DNA of 5,584 nucleotides, from contig SIAT01000124.1 of the NCBI GenBank assembly GCA_009691645.1, positions 1 to 5,584 of the forward strand, read 5' to 3'. Below are positions 5,238 through 5,584 of the stretch, piece after piece (the stretch's first letter is position 1; each line of letters begins with the position of its first letter). Source of the DNA: Pedosphaera sp. (GTDB lineage Bacteria > Verrucomicrobiota > Verrucomicrobiia > Limisphaerales > SIAT01). A program made the position numbers and the translations under genes. Under the pieces are notes generated by a model that had not been told where the DNA came from, ran no database searches, and worked only from the letters and a program-made list of their open reading frames with translations.

Positions 5238-5436
5238 ATTGTGCCGGCACCAGCCTGCCAAATAGGGGTTGCGAATCTTTTGATGATGTTTACCCTCGGC
5301 GGCGTCTTAGAATGTATGTTCAGCCACGTGATGCGGACTTTTTCGGAATGCTGTCGCCACTCGGCGGCGGTTTGTCCCTGAAACCGTTCCTCGCCGAAAC
5401 TGAGCCTAGTACAGTAACAACAAACCCCAAAAACAC
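5238..5436. other. Intergenic region upstream of the rhodanese-like gene
   Basis: No protein of recognisable type is encoded here; a 68-codon frame from a TTG at 5234 lacks family features. A 6-base-arm hairpin, CGGTTT and AAACCG around a 7-base loop, lies at 5368-5386. The 10-base palindrome GTGCCGGCAC is at 5241-5250, just after the ArsS stop. TAGAAT (5308-5313) and TACAGT (5410-5415) resemble -10 elements, but neither has a good -35 at the right distance. The bases before the next ATG are A- and C-rich without a Shine-Dalgarno site. Confidence 0.4.
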
Positions 5437-5584
5437 ATGAAGAAGCTCCTCACACTCATTGCTACCACCGTTATCGCCATCTCCGCTCAGGCCGGCGAAT
5501 TCCCCGACATCAGCATCGCCGACCTCAAGAAGGCCATCGCTGACAAGAAGGTCACCATCATCGACGTGATGGGCTCGGCCTCCT
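5437..5584 (+). CDS. Secreted rhodanese-like domain protein, N-terminal fragment (cut by window end)
   Basis: Forty-nine codons are visible. Residues 1-19 form a clear signal peptide (MKKLLTLIATTVIAISAQA) with an A-Q-A cleavage site before GEF. The mature start, ISIADLKKAIADKKVTIIDV (25-44), has the helix-then-strand pattern that opens rhodanese domains: an ADLKKAI helix followed by the strand ending in IIDV. The catalytic loop, which would show the active cysteine, lies beyond the window, so activity cannot be judged. It follows the ArsS-type gene by 199 bases on the same strand, and may have its own promoter. Rhodanese-like domains handle sulfane sulfur or bind thiol substrates; a periplasmic location follows from the signal peptide. 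The family call rests on a short stretch only. Confidence 0.68.
   Translation, partial: MKKLLTLIATTVIAISAQAGEFPDISIADLKKAIADKKVTIIDVMGSAS

Noticed and set aside
5234..5440. Plus-strand 68-codon ORF after the ArsS-type gene
   Set aside because: It starts at a TTG inside the end of the radical SAM gene, has no ribosome-binding site and no family features, and overlaps the next real start codon.

Overview
The window looks like chromosomal DNA from a GC-rich free-living bacterium, most likely of the Verrucomicrobiota. That placement is an inference from the gene types: a GbsR/MarR regulator leading a DCC-thioredoxin-like gene, a membrane protein fused to an SRPBCC domain, a conserved lysine-rich small protein, and a secreted rhodanese. 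It is not based on a marker gene. No rRNA, tRNA, CRISPR array, transposase or phage gene is visible. Coding density is high.

Region 1 (minus strand, about 2905 down to 1) is a compact operon. It begins with a GbsR/MarR-type repressor (2300-2854). Next is a membrane protein with a C-terminal DCC1-like (DUF393) dithiol domain (1379-2293). An unrecognised 48-residue protein follows (1236-1382), joined to its neighbours by ATGA stop/start overlaps on both sides. The last part is a multi-pass membrane protein with an SRPBCC-like lipid/ligand-binding domain. This last gene is split at about 541-549 by an apparent one-base deletion, giving an N-terminal membrane ORF (529-1239) and a C-terminal SRPBCC ORF (1-529, running off the window). 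A perfect palindrome covers the start of the regulator gene and is a likely autoregulatory operator. A second, longer inverted repeat lies just upstream.

Region 2 (minus strand, 2943-4158) holds three small genes: a Dabb (stress-responsive alpha/beta-barrel) protein, a secreted glutathione peroxidase, and a conserved 88-residue protein of unknown function. A hairpin followed by a T-rich stretch separates the peroxidase from the Dabb gene. Strong sigma70-like promoters lie so close to the start codons of the peroxidase and the 88-residue protein that the mRNAs should be leaderless or almost so.

Region 3 (plus strand, 4275 to the end) carries a complete radical SAM gene of the ArsS type (arsenosugar biosynthesis family) and the start of a secreted rhodanese-like protein cut by the window edge. 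No arsM-type methyltransferase is present in the window.

Region 1 reads as one regulated unit probably acting at or in the membrane on redox state or lipids. Its substrate cannot be read from the sequence. The peroxidase, the DCC protein and the rhodanese all suggest thiol/redox chemistry, but nothing shows that they act together.
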